In this document: positions 63,728 through 64,000 of the stretch, piece by piece | Numbering within the stretch: the stretch's first letter is position 1 | Layout: each line of letters begins with the position of its first letter | Source: Mangrovimonas sp. TPBH4 | Lineage (GTDB): Bacteria > Bacteroidota > Bacteroidia > Flavobacteriales > Flavobacteriaceae | Assembly: GCF_001280505.1 (NCBI RefSeq) | Contig: NZ_LBIO01000049.1 | Coordinates: 62,001-126,000 of the forward strand | DNA: 64,000 nucleotides | Direction of reading: 5' to 3' | Translations under genes and position numbers: made by a program | Notes under the pieces: generated by a model | Database searches by the model: none | Seen by the model: only the letters and a program-made list of their open reading frames with translations | What the model was told of the DNA's origin: nothing

Positions 63728-64000
63728 ATGAAAACATACAGAAAACAACTTATCCATTGGCTCTTTGAAATATCAAAGACTATATACACACGAATTTTCA
63801 AACATCATGAACCATGGGGCATTACTACAAATCAACTCCTCCAACTTCCGGAAACCTCCTTTGGCAGACACTTGGGCGAATTTTTAAACCAACACGGTTT
63901 TGAATTGATTCCAAAAGTAGAACGTCACGATTGCTACCATGTTTTGACAGGATACGGTATTACCGTAGAAGATGAAATAGCTTTACAATATTTAAGCTTT
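63728..64000 (+). CDS. Coq4-family protein, 5' part
   Basis: The frame runs 91 codons to the window edge: MKTYRKQLIHWLFEISKTIY, then FELIPKVERHDCYHVLTGYG. The HDxxH motif (HDCYH, 67-71) followed by an acid at residue 81 or 83 is the metal site of Coq4, which assists ubiquinone C1 modification in eukaryotes. Bacteroidota use menaquinone, so the role here is unknown. It lies 70 bases after creD, past the palindrome. Confidence 0.75.
   Translation, partial: MKTYRKQLIHWLFEISKTIYTRIFKHHEPWGITTNQLLQLPETSFGRHLGEFLNQHGFELIPKVERHDCYHVLTGYGITVEDEIALQYLSF

Noticed and set aside
1-64000. tRNA genes, CRISPR arrays, insertion sequences or prophage
   Set aside because: The intergenic spaces were read for cloverleaf ends, spaced repeats and transposase motifs; none were found.

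Overview
The window comes from the chromosome of a member of the Flavobacteriaceae (Bacteroidota). Four things point there: the AT-rich sequence; the order rpsL-rpsG-fusA-rpsJ-rplC...rpsK-rpsD-rpoA with no tuf gene; the SusC/SusD pair and surface-type lipoproteins (Cys followed by acidic residues); and promoters of the Bacteroidota form TTTG-N17-20-TAnnTTTG. Shine-Dalgarno sequences are largely absent. No tRNA, rRNA, CRISPR array, transposase or prophage gene was seen.

Layout. (1) 1-15716, minus strand: one unbroken str-S10-spc-alpha ribosomal protein superoperon, from rpsL to the first 33 codons of rpoA. It includes fusA, secY, infA and the tiny rpmJ. The promoter upstream of rpsL is an almost textbook match, and dyad elements mark three internal boundaries: rpsJ/rplC, rpsN/rpsH and rpsK/rpsD. 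(2) 15887-24471, plus: a small POTRA plus beta-barrel Omp85-like protein, then a SusC/SusD outer-membrane uptake pair followed by two surface lipoproteins and a strong terminator. (3) 24607-43687: housekeeping and envelope genes on both strands (rlmB, rhomboid protease, rarA, HAD nucleotidase, radC, DUF1569, PaiB-like, two tandem paralogous lipoproteins, an MscS channel, a plug-less beta-barrel protein paired with a giant TPR protein, ftsE). (4) 43721-57250: a surface-glycan locus. It has four glycosyltransferases, a 3-amino-3,6-dideoxyhexose branch (FdtA and FdtB types) with a FemAB-like acyltransferase, two tandem Wzx-type flippases, a PhyH-type dioxygenase, and a tightly overlapping three-gene set made of a membrane alkaline-phosphatase-fold enzyme, a kinase-like/methyltransferase fusion and a small membrane protein. 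(5) 57355-64000: typA, kdsA, a GNAT enzyme, a regulator/CreD module with shared operator-like repeats, and the start of a Coq4-family gene.

How the parts work together. The first block builds ribosomes and the Sec translocon. The SusCD operon imports an unidentified polymer or peptide-like substrate; no degradative enzyme lies beside it. The glycan locus should make, modify and flip a lipid-linked oligosaccharide that contains an acylated 3-amino-3,6-dideoxy sugar, while kdsA nearby supplies KDO for the lipopolysaccharide core. The least explained parts are the kinase-like/methyltransferase cassette (54189-57250), a 98-nt element that can fold as a three-way junction (37847-37944), and the repeated 19-bp dyad before the two transcription units of the CreD module (61299-61317 and 62249-62267).
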